Positions 23,901-36,889 are shown, numbered from the stretch's first letter. The stretch is DNA of 64,000 nt from Ancylostoma caninum (GCA_037903475.1 JBAJFG010000239.1:186001-250000); one strand, 5' to 3'. The notes: generated from the letters alone by a model not told the origin. Made by a program: numbers and translations.

Positions 23901-26900
23901 TTTCTAACTTCCCGTTTATGAGCATGAATTTGGATCGTCAACGAAGTGAACTGACGACCAGAGATATCACTAAACCACCATTTTCCGTCCTTTTCAACCG
24001 TATTCTGGCTGAAAAGTACGTAAATGAACTATAGATCACTTGGAAATGCTAATGTTCTTATAGTTTATAAGTATATCTGTATCTGTTTCTGTGAAGTTTC
24101 TAAAGAAAAAAATGAATGAATGAATGAATGAGCGGCCGCATGAAGCTTTGATGGCTAAATGATGCGTGTGTGGCCCAGTGGGTCGCAGGCTGAAATATCA
24201 GCTGGAGGACAAAGGCTCCGGGTCATGGGAGTATTCACAGCTTTGCATTTCTGCATTCCCTTTCTTGGGATCCGAGTACAGAAGTGGTGTATATAGTTTG
24301 GCACCCTGTTAGCAAAGCTTAGAACTGGAACTACTTCATTTGGAACTACTGGGTTAGCCTCTTGGAACTCCCTTGTAGGTATCCATGAAATTTCTTGGAG
24401 TATGTTGACTTAGATATAACAGTACTTCTATCCTGGATCTGATAGCGTCTAATAGGCAGGTATTCAATCTCTCTTGGTAATATGACACGCATGACCCTGT
24501 CATAGCATCCTGTGACTTTCAATTTGTTTTTGTTCTTTTGTTTTTTTTTCTAACATTGTTCGTTATTTTCAGTTACTACAATTTTTGGTAGTTGTTAGCT
24601 CTGAGTTTCATAGCACGCCTTCGGGCGTATCAAGTAAATAAATAAAAAATAGATGAACTACGAGGGACATTATGAAGAGAAAAAGAAAGAATTGTAAGCT
24701 TCCAACAAAAAACCGCCTGGCTTGATTTCTATGGCACTCTACTGCCTCTAACTGCTAGTTATGGAGTAAACTTAATTTAAAGTTCTGACGTATTCCAGTG
24801 AAATCCTGCAAGAATTGGGACTGTGGCACAAGAGACCAATGCGAGCTCTGCCTTGGGAACCACATGGTTCGAACCATCCCTTGAGGTCAGTTCACTATTC
24901 CTTTTTAGGTAAACCTTGCGAATGTGATTGCCACTCAAAGCACTTTTTTTGTGGGTTAGAGACCATACCCAGTTTTTTTTTTTGAAAACATTTCAATTAA
25001 CGTGCCCGCTTTGTTACGAAACAGTCATGTTCAGCCATGCTTTTGCGATTTTGACACGTTGTCATGTATGTCACCTCTGTATAAGCATTTGCTTTGTAAT
25101 TTTTAGGTGCAAAGAAGACGTGCGGCCAATCTTTTGGAGTGCCAGGCCGAAGAGTTACATCTACCGAACACGGGTATAGTGATCTTGTTATTAACATACC
25201 TTCTTGCGGAGTCAATTCAATATTTCTTCCAGGATTGGGACGATTTCCCGAATGGTCGTTGGGGTAACAGCTCATCGCCAGCTTTCGGTGATTTGCAGGA
25301 TTACTATCTTTTCCACCTGAAAGTGAGTTTATTTGAATAGCAGTGCTCATATTTTGTAGCTACTTGAAGTAGGACATTGTTTAGGCTCAAACCAAGAAGG
25401 AGGACCTCCTGAAGATGTATGGTGAGGAGCTTTTATCATTTGATGATGTGAAGAAGGTGTTCACTAACTTCATTTCACAGAGTGTCAACGAGAATGGCGT
25501 GAAGGTAGGTTTCTGATTGTACTGGGATTCCTGTAACAGCCTTTAATGCCACGATCCATGAACCTTCAGGTAACCACACTTCCATGGAATGAGCAAGATG
25601 TTGGTGTGCAGGCAGAGACGAAGCTCATCAATGAGCAGTTGCTGTGGTGTAATGAGAATGTACGCTAGCTTGCATTTTAGAGCTACAGCAAATTAAGTAG
25701 CTGTAAAAATGTGCTACTATACCTGTTTTAGGGCATCCTGACAGTGAACAGTCAGCCGTCGGTGAATGGGGCGCCATCGACAGATCCGCTAGTTGGATGG
25801 GGAAAGCCGGGTGGCTACTGTTACCAGAAGGTGAGAATTACGTTGGTTACCGGCGGAAACTAGGATCGATCGAGCGTATACCTGAGAGATTTCACCATCA
25901 GACGTATTTTCATGCAGCGCTGATCACAATGGTATAGATATTTCCTCACGAAGGTGCTGAAAAACCTCTTTTTGAACCCCTTCCTCCTGGAGAGTTTGAG
26001 GTGCCGGCCGCGACGGCTACCATAAAGAGTTGCGGTACGCCAGAGCAGCAGTGGTATAGGCTGGCAGTGGTCAAATTGTTGGGAATGCATTTTCTAGTGG
26101 TAACTGTTGAAACGGGCGCTTTGAGTTCTCCAAGAAGAATGGTCTCAAAGAGGGGTCTTTCAGCACCTTTATGAGGAAATATGTATAGTAATTGTGATCA
26201 GTATTACCTGTAAATTTTTATAATGTTAAAATCTCAGTGTGATATGTGATGCTTTAAAATGAACTGCATCTGTAATGATTCATTCTAACTTCTTTTAAGG
26301 CATATCTTGAATGCTTCATCAGCAAAGAGAACGCTATTTCACTACTGGAGATAATTGACGATTACTATCCGCGAATCAATTATCATGTCATCAATCACGA
26401 TGTAAGTTTTACTAGTTCTTGTTGGACGTATTTTCAAGCAATACGCTTCCACAGTACATTTCTGGTTGACTAATTATTCAAGTACGTAGTAGTACTAGTA
26501 GTACATTTAAAATTTACATTTATTGCACATGCAAAGCACATGTACTGTGTATCAACTAGTAATGGACATATATTAATTATTCCAGTTCTGTGTTAAGATT
26601 TTCTCGTACCTTCATAGCTCCTGTTTTTACAGGGCTCTTTCGATCGCATGAATGGTGAAGCCACCACTCCGATTGCTGTCACCTGGGGAGTTTTCCCTGG
26701 AGCTGAAATTGCTCAGCCGACTGTCGTAGATCCGTTGGCATTCCGAGCTTGGAAGGATGAGGCGTACGACACATGGATAAAGAATTGGTGAGTGTGGAAT
26801 CAAGTATAGGGTGCGTTAGATTTATAGGATTCTGAGCTAAGATACTCTTTGTTGAATAGAAGTTCTGCTATTCGTTGGAGGTTGTCGAAGACTTCCAGTA

Positions 26901-27179
26901 ATTTTGTGATTTTTTTTGAAAGGAACGACTTTTGCTCAGTCTCCACATCTTTAACTCACCCCGTCCTATTTCAAAGGTATAAAATTATGGCAAAATTGTG
27001 AATATTTCAGGGCTAATCTCTACCCAAAGGACTCCATTTCACGGAACGTCATACAGAAAATCCATGATGATTTCTGCCTTCTGAACGTGGTAGACAATGA
27101 TTTCCAGAAACCTGTGATTATCTATGAGATTCTTGAAAAGATGCTGAAACGAACGGAAGAGCGGAAGGCTTCTGCTTGA
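17930..27179 (+). CDS. mthf-1: Methylenetetrahydrofolate reductase (MTHFR)
   Basis: Nineteen exons join in phase: 17930-17943, 18017-18077, 19446-19597, 19655-19722, 19880-20067, 20126-20222, 21306-21421, 21513-21590, 21645-21767, 21855-21940, 24799-24885, 25107-25173, 25233-25322, 25385-25504, 25570-25659, 25732-25830, 26300-26401, 26633-26787 and 27011-27179. The product is about 653 residues, close to human MTHFR. The enzyme reduces 5,10-methylene- to 5-methyl-tetrahydrofolate in the cytosol, using NAD(P)H and FAD, and feeds methionine synthesis. The catalytic half carries [12 protein letters not shown] (catalytic Glu), [25 protein letters not shown] and QLFFEAE. The linker and SAM-binding regulatory half carry [65 protein letters not shown] and QPTVVDP. 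The Ser-rich N terminus (RSSSDEEH) matches the position of the phosphorylated tail in animal homologues. Oddities are a non-AG acceptor at 19653-19654 and a 2.86 kb intron holding a retroposon. The symbol follows the C. elegans name. Confidence 0.95.
24110..24650 (+). mobile_element. SINE-like retroposon with AAAT-type tail
   Basis: It starts near a run of TGAATGAATGAATGAATG. Next come TGGCCCAGTGG at 24171-24181, which fits a tRNA-type A box, and a weaker B-box-like CTCCGGGTCATGGGAG. The 3' end is CACGCCTTCGGGCGTATCAA followed by AATAAATAAAAAAT. The same 3' end occurs at 28369-28426 and 34305-34372, so it is a dispersed family. It lies inside the 21941-24798 intron of the reductase gene, in sense orientation. 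Tails of AAAT units are typical of RTE-mobilised SINEs; the partner element was not seen here. Confidence 0.55.
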
Positions 27180-30100
27180 GTAATCTACAAGATTTCCTAA
27201 TAGTAACCGCACATACTTGTTATTGTTATTCACTAAGTGATATTATTCAGCTTTCTATAACTGATGAATGCCATTCGGCTGATGAGAACCTATTATTGTT
27301 GATTGTTGACCTTATACATGAGGACCAAGGCTGAAAAGCACTTTATTACTAAGGATCATGTGATAACTGTCCGTATTTTACTGCAAGTACCCTTATTTTA
27401 TCTTGTTTTGGAATGCCTTCGCTTTGTGCATTTTTACGTTTGTGCAAATTTGTTGTAGTCATCTTGAGAATAGTGAGACGTCACATAGTCATTAATAATC
27501 GCTTATTTATTATGTCATGTATATATAAATTATGGTTGATGATTGTATGGTTGTGAAAGAATTGGGTAAATAGGTTATCCATGAATTGGCCCCACATCCA
27601 CGCCAGCAGAGGTTGGGCCTATAATGCAGAAAAGGTGCTCCACAACTACAGCGTCTGGATGTATGGTTTAGACTATCTATTTAGGCTAACCCAAACGTGT
27701 CTACCATGGGTAACAGAGGGTAGAAAAGAAATTTACACTTTACCTGGCAACCATCATCATGTTTACCCATGCATGACATTGTCGATACCCATTTGGTAAT
27801 TATACCCAGTAAGATAATAAGATTACCCATCTCTTTAAAGAAATACCCGGGTCCAGACGCCGGACTTCGAAACTGTTGGCACCTGGTTCATCTTTTTTAA
27901 AACATAATTATCGAACCTTCCGGGTTATGGATCCTTTTACGCAAGGAAAAAGTTTCATTTGTGAAGTTCTTCCTTGATTTCACAGGGATTTGATGTGGAC
28001 TTCTTCAGGTGCTGTTAATGCAGCTGAAACTTGGACACTAGTTATACTGCTTCCTATTCGAAACTTTTATGGGAGATTCAACATTTCCTACTCGATGACA
28101 TTTGTCATGTCAATTAGATGGATTTTCTCCATGACTATGTATTTCCAAGGTTTGTTTGTAGCCTCAGCGTACTCATAGCTTAAGCAGCTCCTCCAAAAAA
28201 AATCTTCGCAACGTTGGAAGGGATCTAGTCTGCGTGCAAAAAAAAAGTTTTTTTTTCTGCTCAAACTAGTTATCGTCATTGCAAACATTTTTCTTCGGAA
28301 AGTCCTCGTCTCTTCTTTCATTTTTTTTACCTTTTCCCATCTTCATTTATCTATCTCTATTTTTTAATGTATCACGCCTTTTTCTGGCTGCTCACCTTGA
28401 GTGTATTCATAAATAAATAAATAAAATGTCTGACATATTGCAGATGAGATATTAAGTGCATTTACAGGTGTTTACCAGCTACATCTACTACATAGTTCAG
28501 TTCTTATTTTCCTGCAATTTGCTATACACAGTCGTTAATCACATTATGTTTTCAAATCTAATGTGGATTTGCCCTGGAACTCGTTCTGAGATCCAAGGGG
28601 GCATTACTCAGAACTGATAATGAAAACGGCTATCAATCATTTCTGATGGGTACTTGTGTAAAGACATTTGGAGATGACCGCCCTTTCTGAAAAAAATGTA
28701 AAGAACAAATCTCTCAGACGTGTGGCTAAAGATATGCGATAACTCAAGCTTCGTTAACTCACAAATTCAGCATTTCCCGCTCTTTTTTGCCAGTTCTGTA
28801 TTTCTCTCGTACTTAATATAAAATGATACTGCACGTTTTTCTCACTAAAAATCTCACATTACTAGTAGGTGTGAAGAAATCCTGCAAATCACGCGAAACC
28901 TTTCACACTCCATCAAGCTGGCACCGTGCGCGGCTGTAATTGCATTTTGTTTCTGTCCAGAACGTAATTTTTTCATTTAGGCCAGCCTAACTAGGAAGTT
29001 GGCCATTTCGTGCTGCGACAGGCCTTTTTGGGTCCTACGAATTCACCGCCTTTGGCGTGATCTTGAAGTGCCCCTCCCCCACGCCTTCCGCCTTCCTGCT
29101 CTCCTCGACGAATTGTTGTCAAAACTACATTACCAGTCAAAGATTTCGAGTTAGCCTGTTTGCAAAATCTTGCTTCTCGACAGTTTTACCCAATCATTAG
29201 ACTGATTAAAATGATTTTCAATAACTATTTGTCGAAATCGCCTCTTTACGGAGTCCCCAGCGTTTCTTTCCTTCTTTCCACTCCTACTACCCCATCCGCC
29301 TTCCTTTTTGCACCCATAGCTGCTGCTTTGGATTATTTGTGGGGTAACGGGGTAACAGCCGTATCATTAGCCATGTAAAACCCCAACGACTTAGATTAAA
29401 GATTTCCACGGGTAACGGTTTTAATATGCTTAGATAAATCATGTAAAACGCATGGTTTTTGGTACTCTGGGCAAGTTTACACTACATACACTGTCGCCGC
29501 GTCACCCTCCGGGCTATCGTAGTCACTGTCGAAGACTAAGCCATGGATGAGCAAACCTAGCCGGCAGGTTGCTTTGGTTGGACATGCGCCCAAGTAAGAC
29601 AGTGATCACATGAAATTTTCGTTCACCATAGTTGTCGCAATCATTGTTATCCATAAAAAAGTCTACGGAAACCCAGCTACGGTAAGTACCTGACCGGGGC
29701 CGGGGCACCGCACTCATCCACCTTATCGGCTATCGATAGGTTCGGCTCAGGGAAGCGGATCAGCTTTCGACGATTCTCCACCCCCCCCCCCTCCTTCGTT
29801 CCGGCCTGTAGCGGCATTTTTCTCTTCTTCAATGATTCTTTTTGTTAATCTTTATTTACATTGCATTTCTTGGCAGTTTTTATTATAGAACCATATGTAC
29901 ATAAGACCTCTGCTTTGTAACATACTAGTTCGCGAGGTTTTATGGCCGTGTCGGTTAGCTGATACTGTTAGCTGTATTTAGTACATTTGGCTATTCACCA
30001 TTCTAACGCATATTAAATTGAGCGCTGATTAGAATTCTTCTCGTTCGTCTTATCCATTGATCGTTTGTCATATACACAGTCAGCACACAATATTAGTTTT

Positions 30101-30467
30101 AGGATCAATAAATCGTTTTGAGCTTCATGTCCACCCAATATAATACGTAATGATTGATCCAAGTGCAAAATAAATTCGTCTCCAGTTATTTTCCTTTTTT
30201 CATTCCGTGTTTGCGGTACGCATAGCATTCGGTGGTCTATGGGACCTTGCGTCATTGATTCGCGACTGTGGGAATAGTTCTGTTTAGTTAAAATTGTTGG
30301 TTAGCATTATTGCACGGACTTTATTTTCTAAGCACAACAAATTTTTGGCTAGGAGAATCTAAGCCTATGTATCTACAGTCTGTCTCAAAATTAGGTTCAC
30401 GCTCAAAACACCTAGTAACTGGACAGTAAGTAACAAGAAGCACACGCGTTTACAAGTATTACAGCCC
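27180..30467. other. Intergenic interval after the reductase gene
   Basis: No supported gene. It holds a stretch rich in GGTAA/TACCC motifs (about 27560-27850), a retroposon 3' end (28369-28426) and a CG-richer block (about 28900-29790) ending in a C-rich homopolymer near 29781. The frame on the minus strand at 29523-29717 has no recognisable motif. Confidence 0.45.
28369..28426 (+). mobile_element. Retroposon 3' end with AAAT tail
   Basis: It reads TATCACGCC, TTTTTCTGGCTGCTCACCTTG and AGTGTATTCAT, then AAATAAATAAATAAA. It matches the 3' ends at 24610-24650 and 34305-34372. The 5' part is not recognisable. Confidence 0.6.
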
Positions 30468-31043
30468 TTAAAGGCAGTGTCCAAGCAAAAATTTCGATAC
30501 TTCAGTTCTGCCACCCCGTTACTCTACTCGACGAGCTGATTGCAACTGTATAGATTTTACCCGTAGAAACCTTGAAATTTGTGGTTTTTGGAAGGTTGAA
30601 AGTTACGATGTGGACGAGTTGTCCGGTGCAAAATGAAAAGGAGGCAATGAGGCTTCTCGAACTCTCGGACTTTTGGACAAACCAGCTAAATGTTGCTACA
30701 AATGATCCTAAAGGAAATCTTCTTGATTGCTCTTTGCTTTTTTCCATTAGTATTCCTACTAGTAACCATTTTTTCCCGAAATTTGGGGCGAAATTCTGGA
30801 TTGATGCTGATTAAAAACCGTCAAATTTAACAATGCATGTTCAACAAGTTAGCGCATGTTGGTGTCAGTTCCATCCGCAGCATAACAGAATAGAGAGGGA
30901 CCAGACTGTTAGATAGTGAAACATGTCTTCACAATCTTAGGCATGACTTAACATGTTTTCACGAAATCTTCGAAGGGGCGGAGCGGGCACTGGATCGGCT
31001 TTGGGTACCAGTAGTGAAGATTCTGCCTGGACACTGCCTTTAA
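30468..31043. mobile_element. TTAA-flanked foldback element, about 576 bp
   Basis: TTAA is followed by AGGCAGTGTCCAAGC; the right end is CCTGGACACTGCCT followed by TTAA. TTAA at both ends with AGGCAG inverted termini suggests a piggyBac-type target site. The interior has only short open frames (for example 30572-30814) and no transposase motif, so the element would be non-autonomous. Related ends occur at 35056-35485 and 37776-38157. Confidence 0.65.
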
Positions 31044-31330
31044 GTTCAAGATCTTCAGAGTGAACATCATTAGCAGTAGCACACACAACACGTCTTCAAA
31101 CATCTATAAATGTCAGATGTGCTAAAGTGGAGCGTTGTGTACATCGCTTCCAAAGCTCTTTTGGATAACAAAACCTCTTGGAAGATGGATGATGAGGAGA
31201 TGATGGTTATCCAGCCTGATCCAACAACTTAACACCTTTAGCGTTCAACCAAGAAGTGCAGTGAGGAAATGCAAGAAACACTGTTAACATAGCAGATATA
31301 TGACGCTGCTAACTAATTTGTGGTAGTAAA

Positions 31331-31465
31331 TAGTAAAGATGCAAAGTAGAGAATGACTGGCCACAATAAGAACCGTTCGGGTTATGCCATCATTTCATTT
31401 TCACTCTGCCATACCACGAACGGTTCGGATTGTGGCCACTCATTCTCTACTTTGCATTTTTACTA
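31331..31465. repeat. Foldback repeat, arms about 55 bp
   Basis: The left arm TAGTAAAGATGCAAAGTAGA continues GAATGACTGGCCACAAT and GAACCGTTCG; the right arm is the near-exact inverse, with a few mismatches, ending TTTGCATTTTTACTA. The loop is about 20-25 bases. It is non-coding and intergenic. Confidence 0.8.
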
Positions 31466-32578
31466 GGACAAATTATTATACATAGTTGGCTGCCTTATGT
31501 ATCGTTGGAACATTCCAAATGAAATCATATCAGTTGTTTCCTGGCCTTCGTCGCTAGCGGTCCTATTGAAAGCCTATGGCTCTGAGTGAATGACGTTAAA
31601 AAGGACACGTTGGATTCTATTTATGTCCTAGTTATTAGACTCTGAAGTCTGTAAATTTTACTCTGGGACACTTAGTATGACGTAAAAAAGTTGGTAGATG
31701 CGCGGGTTTGTGAGAACTCGCGTGCGTGGGAGTCTGTGCACGAAAACGGAGTTCTTCTCGTGCACCTCTTCTTCAGCGTCAAAAATTTCTCCCCTAAATT
31801 CTGACAATCCTCGTGAATCTCTCACCTATCTATTACTCTTGGAAAAGGCCACATTTACAAAAAAATTACGAGTAAAAATTGATTGAAATACAATGAATTG
31901 CGCGAAATATTTATCGAAACATCTACAGTAAATTTCATTGAAAAATGGACACTTCGTACAAGATTCTCCAATGTTTGTCACCCGCGAAATTTTACGAGCT
32001 TCCACTTCTAAACCATGTCCATTATCCTAGCCTAAGCATAATTACAAGGGAGAATTTTTAATGTTAGTATCTATAAGGTCATTCAAAGATAGCCATACTA
32101 GTGGTCAAGGATGACAAACGTCCGTATACGCTCGTGCCACCCTGTTGAACCCGTCGATCAGGCCGCCCATATTTTGCAAAAATTCCACTTTCATCCAATA
32201 CCCAGCTCCTGAAATAGCTATTTCCTGACTTTTTTTGCTGTACTTCGCTTGCGTTATTGATCCCATTGTTCCATGGCGAGTTTTATGCTTGAGAAACAAC
32301 TTTAGAGAAGTTCGGGTAGGCATTACATAGCTTTAGTTACATATTTTTTAATTTTCAACGCACTAACCCATGAATGAAGACTTCCACATCTATTTATGAA
32401 GATTTATATAGTTTCTGAGCTCTGCTGTCCATTCATCTGAAGATAAATAATTAGATATCCGATTCTTTCTGGCTGAACTGCATCGCACTTCGACGGGTCA
32501 CCTAGTTCAGAACCTAGCTTTGACCCTTTGATGGTAATGGTTCCAGATGATCACGGTTTTTGTGTACGCATTTAGATA

Positions 32579-32848
32579 CAGTGGACGTCAATGGCGATGG
32601 CCCATCTGCGGCCTCGAGGAGGAAGCAACGCGACCGCGCTGCGCGCGCCGGGATCAGTGTCGTCTGCTGCCGGGATGCTAATTCTAGTCGCTTCCGTCCT
32701 GATTTGGTCAAAAATCCTAAAAATCGGGTAGAAAGGCAGCTAGATATAGCATAACAGCTGCAGAAAACATCGTTCGAAACGCACGCGGCGCGGTTGCGCG
32801 GCGTACTTCTCGAGGCCGCAGATAGGCCACCGCCATTGACGTCCACTG
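32579..32848. mobile_element. TA-flanked MITE with CAGTGGACGTC termini
   Basis: It is 270 bp long. CAGTGGACGTCAATGGCG at the left matches the inverse of CGCCATTGACGTCCACTG at the right, flanked by TA on both sides. The inverted arms run about 65 bases with small differences, through CTGCGGCCTCGAG and CG-rich blocks. Long frames on both strands (for example minus 32514-32846) come from this CG-rich palindromic structure and are not genes. Confidence 0.8.
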
Positions 32849-33116
32849 TATTTGTCTCAAGTTCTTTGAAGCTATAATTAACTAGGATGTTCTTTCTATA
32901 AATCTGGCTGGCAAATCCTCTTGTCTCGTGGAAATCCTACTGTTTTATCCATGTCCCTCCCACCCGTCGTGCGCCTACGAATGGAAGCTCCACTGCTTTT
33001 CTCTGAACTCTAAGCTATCACCGAGAATAATTTAGAGTCCAGCTTCATAATGCATCAGAGTGGACTTGATTTCCTCTACTAATGTTGATTATCTACAGAT
33101 TTTGCAAAGTAACATA

Positions 33117-33314
33117 CAGGAAGCTCCAAATGTCCGCAGTCAAGAGGGCGTGGCCACGGCGCGGCTCCTTGATCAGACACAGGCGCTCTCTATGCTGCCT
33201 CTGGCTTCTCTGACTCTGCGGCCAACCAGTGACAGCATGCCGAGCGCCTGTGTCTCTGTCTAAACCCGCGTCGTGGTCACGTTCCTCTTGACTGCGGACA
33301 TTTGGAGCTTCCTG
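33117..33314. mobile_element. TA-flanked MITE with CAGGAAGCTCC termini
   Basis: It is 198 bp long. CAGGAAGCTCCAAATGTCCG continues CAGTCAAGAGG at the left and is exactly mirrored at the right end, with TA on both sides. The two arms extend through CACAGGCGCTC, so nearly the whole element folds on itself. It is a different family from 32579-32848 but has the same TA target. Confidence 0.85.
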
Positions 33315-34304
33315 TAGACGAGTGGTTCTGGAAATGGGCTCGTCAGACTGTTGGGTTTTCCCTTTGAAAAACTACATGCGCTACAGCCGTAATCTGCATA
33401 GGCTCCGTGTTTTTTCAACTGGCCTGGCAAACCCCCAATTATCGGAACTAAAGAGTGCTCAACCCTTTGAACTCTACAATAGAAACAACAAAAACCTGTT
33501 TTTAATCCTTACCCATCTCCCATGTTCCTCCCGGAGAAATGCTGGCACTATTTCCTATGCATTTTCATCTCAAATCATTAACACAGGATGTGAGACTCCC
33601 CCACTCGAATCAATCCTTCATGAAGGACGAGTCACTTCAAAGGACTGGCCTATGGGCGCTAATTTTTTCTAGAAGTCAATTTTATGAGTGGTTCGCGCGC
33701 AGAGTTCCTCGTTCTTCATGCCATTCAATGCAAAATTTCATCCGCAATAATTCTGACTGGTGCACGCACGTCTTAATGTTCTTCAAACATATGAAAAAGC
33801 GGTCTCACGGAACAGTTCGTGAAAGCAGCTTCATTTGTTGATCGCGCTGGTGTCGGTCCCGACACGAGTACTTGGCATCGACCCTTGCTGTTGGTGTGCG
33901 TAACTCCAGGAATTCACAGGCAGTCTTAGCCTATTTCGCGGTTTCTACATTTATCGCTTGATCCCTAATTAGTTTAGACTTTGCTTATTCTCTGTTTACT
34001 CTTTCTGTTTACATCCGTAGTTCGTGTAATGTCGATCAGAGGGGTCAATATCAGTGAAGTGGCCAAATAGCCTTGAAGTGGAGTCCATTTTTATCCGGTA
34101 TTTGTCCCGAAATCTCTTAACTAACCATCGCTCCCTCGCTTTTGGACCCCTGGAGTATGACGTCAATTTATTCCTGAAATAGAATGTGGCAGAAACTCAG
34201 TGTTACTTTGTTCCTCCCCTTCTACATCTAACTCTCCCCAAAATTCCCACACATCCTGTTGTTTTTACCGACCACTGCATGTTAAGGTTAATTTTTTTTC
34301 TTTG

Positions 34305-34372
34305 TTTTAGTTTCACGCCTGTTCTTGGCTTGCGCACCTTGGAGCGTATCAATAAATAAATAAATATTTTTT
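34305..34372 (+). mobile_element. Retroposon 3' end with AAAT tail
   Basis: It reads TTTTAGTTTCACGCCTG, TTCTTGGCTTGCGCACCTTG and GAGCGTATC, then AATAAATAAATAAATA. It is the best-preserved of three copies of this 3' end in the window, all in the same orientation. The upstream limit is unclear. Confidence 0.65.
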
Positions 34373-35055
34373 GGTCTCACTCTTGCTGGACTCTGAGGTC
34401 GTTCTAATCATCATCCCCTAATCCGAACACTTTTATGCGTAGTTTATTTCCATTCCGGCGATAAAATAATGTCTGGGAAGGTTTCCTTTTCTTTTTTTTT
34501 TCATGAACTCATGAGCCATCTCTATTGCACATGAATGTGGTTTTTGAAGGTTTGTTGAAACGTTCTTTTGATGAGCAATCTTCAAGAGCGCCAATTGAAG
34601 GCATCACCCGCTCAAATCTTCGTGTTTGAGATTTTGCTTGATTTGGGAGTTTTGAGGGACCTAGGACTCATATCCAACGCTGAAATAGCACAAAACATGC
34701 GAGGAGTAGGCGAAATCGGAATGCCGTCTTCCGTGTGCCTTTCCGCGCTCCAATGACACCCGTGGGTCTCGCTACGAAGGCGCGCTCAAGCGCGCTTGTG
34801 AATGCAGTGGCCACTGTTCGCTGGCGCGTCGTCTTCGAAAATACATGCATGGAAGCACGGTTCACGATTGCGATTTGTATTTCTTCGCAGATAAGTCATG
34901 ATTCTTTGTATTCGTTTCACATTTATGATGTGTTGACAATATGTGCTACTACGTGTGGTTGAACTCGGAGTTGAGAATTTCGGCGGGCCTTTAATTAAGA
35001 GAAAATTGGTGAGAAAAAACTAAGAACTCGATGATTACGCAGCAACCTGACACTT

Positions 35056-35485
35056 TTAAAGGCAGCACTCACGGAAATTTTCACTTCTGAAATGAGGCGC
35101 TCACCATGTAGCTGGCCGCTGGACAATCGCAACAGTAAGTTGAGCGCTCTGAATGGTCGCCTACCTGCAAAGATTATGCCGTGGACACATCTGCTGCTCT
35201 GGACATTAGGGTTCCGTCACGCCAACTAACGTCGTCGACAAGGTGTGCGCATGTGGTTCAGCGGGGGCTTGTTTATGAAATTCGTACCATTTGCAGGATT
35301 CCGTGGCGGGACCCATCACGGAACACTCGTCCGCGCCGTGGACACACATGAAAGACTGCCATCATTTTCTGTGTTTTTCGCGTGTTTCACGCTACTTCAT
35401 CGTTATCAATGAGTTCATCGTCCCTAAAAACCCTGATATACTGCGAAATCTTCAACCCAAAAATTTCCGTGAGTGCTGCCTTTAA
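35056..35485. mobile_element. TTAA-flanked foldback element, about 430 bp
   Basis: TTAA then AGGCAGCACTCACGGAAATTT at the left is mirrored by AAATTTCCGTGAGTGCTGCC and TTAA at the right. It shares an internal segment (cacttctgaa near the left end, cctgatatactgcgaaatctt near the right) with the element at 37776-38157. No transposase is encoded. Confidence 0.75.
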
Positions 35486-35742
35486 GGATATGCGGTCTAG
35501 TTTTACGATCACCAAGTACTAAAAATAGAAGTATGGCAGGAACAGCTAAGAACACGAGCGGGACTACAGCGCGACTCTTTGTTTATGTACCGCGGTGGGG
35601 CTGCGAACCGCGGCGATCCTCTCCGGCTGGCAGTTTCGTACAACCGGCGCCGCGATCGCTGAACGTGACCCTTCCGTATTGACCGACTGAGAGTGGGGCC
35701 GTGGTGTCCTTTTCGCCACTACGATAATTCACGACATCGTGC

Positions 35743-35937
35743 ATCCGTCCGTCGTCCCCTTCCGCTCCGTGTTCAGCGTCATCTGGTGGGCTTGCTCTCG
35801 TTTTCTTCCCGAATCTGACTCGTTATCAGCTGCTGACATTGCTAAGGATGCGTCAAACATCGCACACTCGCCAGCTTTGAACGATGTCTGACTGGGTGAC
35901 CAGCTACGATGCACAGGTCCAAGCTGAATCAGTGGCT
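35743..35937 (-). CDS. Candidate minus-strand exon, unrecognised
   Basis: On the minus strand an acceptor (ctgattcag, at about 35938) is followed by an open frame reading HRSWSPSQTSFKAGE, then LAMSAADNESDSGRKREQAH, ending at a possible donor (TC then gtgaat). The base composition is more GC-rich than the flanks. I found no phase-compatible partner exon; the candidate at 36896-36972 does not match in phase. It may be a non-coding CG-rich segment. Confidence 0.25.
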
Positions 35938-36889
35938 AATCCGACACCCAAGGTGATTTTCCGAATGATATTCTAATTCCAAGCCTCTATTTGCATTTCA
36001 ATCCTACACAGCACGGAACCAAAACAAACGATCATCGTACACAAATAGTGTTTTCTGTCGCTGTTTTCCGCGGTAATCAATGCTATCGTCTATTTTCCGT
36101 CTCTCTATTCAGTTCAACGGGGAAGTTTCGTGTCTTTGCTCTTGTTCTTAGCAGTTCCCTGCGCCGTGTCTAAGCTTTCCAGTCCGCTTAGCAAATTTTC
36201 TAAAATAGTAAAAAGCATTTCTGTACGCGAGGGAGCCATCTGTACAGTCTGTTTCAAAAAACAGCGCAGTTTAAGGGTTTGTGCGGAAGGTTGCAATTCC
36301 AACGCTAAACTGCAGGCGCCCAAATTCTCCTTTGTTACACCTTGAGTACCACATGGTTTGGATCTTTAGTTTTCTGCTTTGATTTCTCTTCAATTCTCGT
36401 CCCTGCTAAAACACACTTTGTTCCATTTATCAATATATCTTTTACCCAAGTTCGTCTACAGAGGGGCTATTATTCCAGTAATTTTTCTGTCGTTTTTTTC
36501 TGAATTCCATGCGCTGGTTTTCGAAGGAATAATCTCGAACGAAATCCGAACAGTTAAAAATGTTCCCATTCGAATACTCGAACCACTTAGCAAATTCGCA
36601 AGTTCCGAATATTCAAGAAGTTCGAAAGTCTCCAGCATTTAGTTGTTCGAGTACTAGGAAAAAAGTTAGAATGGCAGCGTATAGTGAGTTCCAGTTCCAA
36701 TAATATGCTATAGTATATAGTAACGGAGCACAACTCTTTCTCTAGACTTTCTCAGGGAAAAATTCCAGAAACAATCATTAGCGCCTAGAGTCCTTGCCAA
36801 AAAGATGGGCGGATCGTGCGTGCGGTTTTCCAGCGACGCGACCCCAGAATCGCTGTGGGACCCACTCGCTCCCCTCACTTGGAGCACCT

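Noticed and set aside
24841..24890. GGTTCGAACC resembling a tRNA B box
   Set aside because: It lies inside an MTHFR exon whose frame is conserved; no tRNA cloverleaf can be formed around it.
32514..32846. Minus-strand frame of 110 codons
   Set aside because: It lies almost wholly inside a TA-flanked CG-rich MITE whose composition keeps frames open on both strands.
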